Positions 41,017 through 41,156 of a stretch of DNA of 41,156 bases are shown piece by piece. Every line of letters starts with the position of its first letter. The stretch's first letter is position 1. Origin of the DNA: DASWIG01 sp965371445 (GTDB lineage: Bacteria; Acidobacteriota; Thermoanaerobaculia; Multivoradales; J023). The notes below the pieces were generated by a model that worked only from the letters and a program-made list of their open reading frames with translations, had not been told where the DNA came from and did not search any database. The stretch spans positions 1-41,156 of the forward strand of contig CBDUYN010000086.1 of assembly GCA_965371445.1 (NCBI GenBank). Direction: 5' to 3'. Made by a program: the position numbers and the translations under genes.

Positions 41017-41156
41017 GTCCGGAGAATCTCCGGTGACGACCAGAAATTTTTTGGTGGTCTCCGGAGAATCTCCGGTGACGACCAGAAATCTCTTGGTGGC
41101 GTCCGGAGAATCTCCGGTGACGACCAGAAATCTCTTGGTGGCGTCCGGAGAATCTC
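41017..41156 (+). repeat. 42-bp tandem repeat array running off the window edge
   Basis: Units begin at 41017, 41059, 41101 and 41143, a strict 42-base period; the last is cut by the window end. Each unit has the perfect palindrome CCGGAGAATCTCCGG and a second weak inverted repeat ACCA...TGGT. Units 2 and 3 are nearly identical; the first differs in a T-run (AATTTTTTGG) and one base. Read in frame the unit gives VRRISGDDQKSLGG. No unrelated spacers lie between the units, so this is not a CRISPR array. Confidence 0.85.

Noticed and set aside
41017..41156. CRISPR array
   Set aside because: The units are contiguous with no unique spacers, and no cas genes are near. The same holds for the array at 934-1110.

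Overview
The window is about 41 kb of very GC-rich DNA (third codon positions almost all G or C). It carries CHAT/TPR proteins, a Ser/Thr kinase with TPRs, an ECF sigma factor with its anti-sigma partner, a VWFA-related protein, many Uma2-type genes and solo toxin-antitoxin modules. This mix suggests an Acidobacteriota genome of the Thermoanaerobaculia type; that is an inference from gene content, because there is no rRNA marker here. No rRNA, tRNA, CRISPR array or transposase was seen.

Left part (1-12810) is an accessory, decaying region. It holds two Uma2-type genes, a CGNR zinc-finger regulator, an intact Phd/RelE-type toxin-antitoxin pair, a broken restriction-endonuclease/NB-ARC gene, a pentapeptide-repeat membrane protein, a proteasome-like hydrolase with a one-base frameshift, a chimeric gene made from a piece of antitoxin, a ribbon-helix-helix/retropepsin pair, a HicBA pair, a truncated VWA gene and a frameshifted DUF4143 ATPase. 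The last 43 bases of the Phd antitoxin gene occur identically three times, twice as scars next to the 3' end of another gene.

Centre (12914-18168) is housekeeping: mtnP, surE, pcm, a DedA-family membrane protein, acyP and apt run in one direction with tiny gaps or overlaps (nucleoside salvage plus protein and metabolite repair), facing a convergent ClpX-like ATPase.

From 18538 to 31891 lies a signalling and surface locus: ECF sigma factor, zinc-binding anti-sigma protein, a secreted PPC-domain protein with a duplicated acidic motif, a TPR receptor kinase divergent from an FHA/sigma-54 activator, a secreted EF-hand protein, a secreted TPR-CHAT (caspase-like) protein with a partner, and a secreted S9 peptidase. 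The parts could form a signal-to-protease circuit, but no partner contacts are visible in the sequence.

31888-37971 is mixed core: DCC-family protein, tmk-holB (overlapping), a SurA-like/DsbA fusion, two response regulators (the second fused to an HPt domain) and an S41 peptidase. The right end (37973-41156) is a wrecked DISARM-like locus. A drmD-like helicase gene has lost its motor by an in-frame internal deletion and is also frameshifted. A possible methylase tail follows, with a PIN toxin-antitoxin pair between the two. A 42-bp tandem repeat runs off the edge.

Ten start codons across the window have a -10-like hexamer ending only 6-8 bases upstream and no Shine-Dalgarno sequence, which points to frequent leaderless transcription. 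Five genes in the accessory parts carry one-base-type frameshifts while the core genes carry none.
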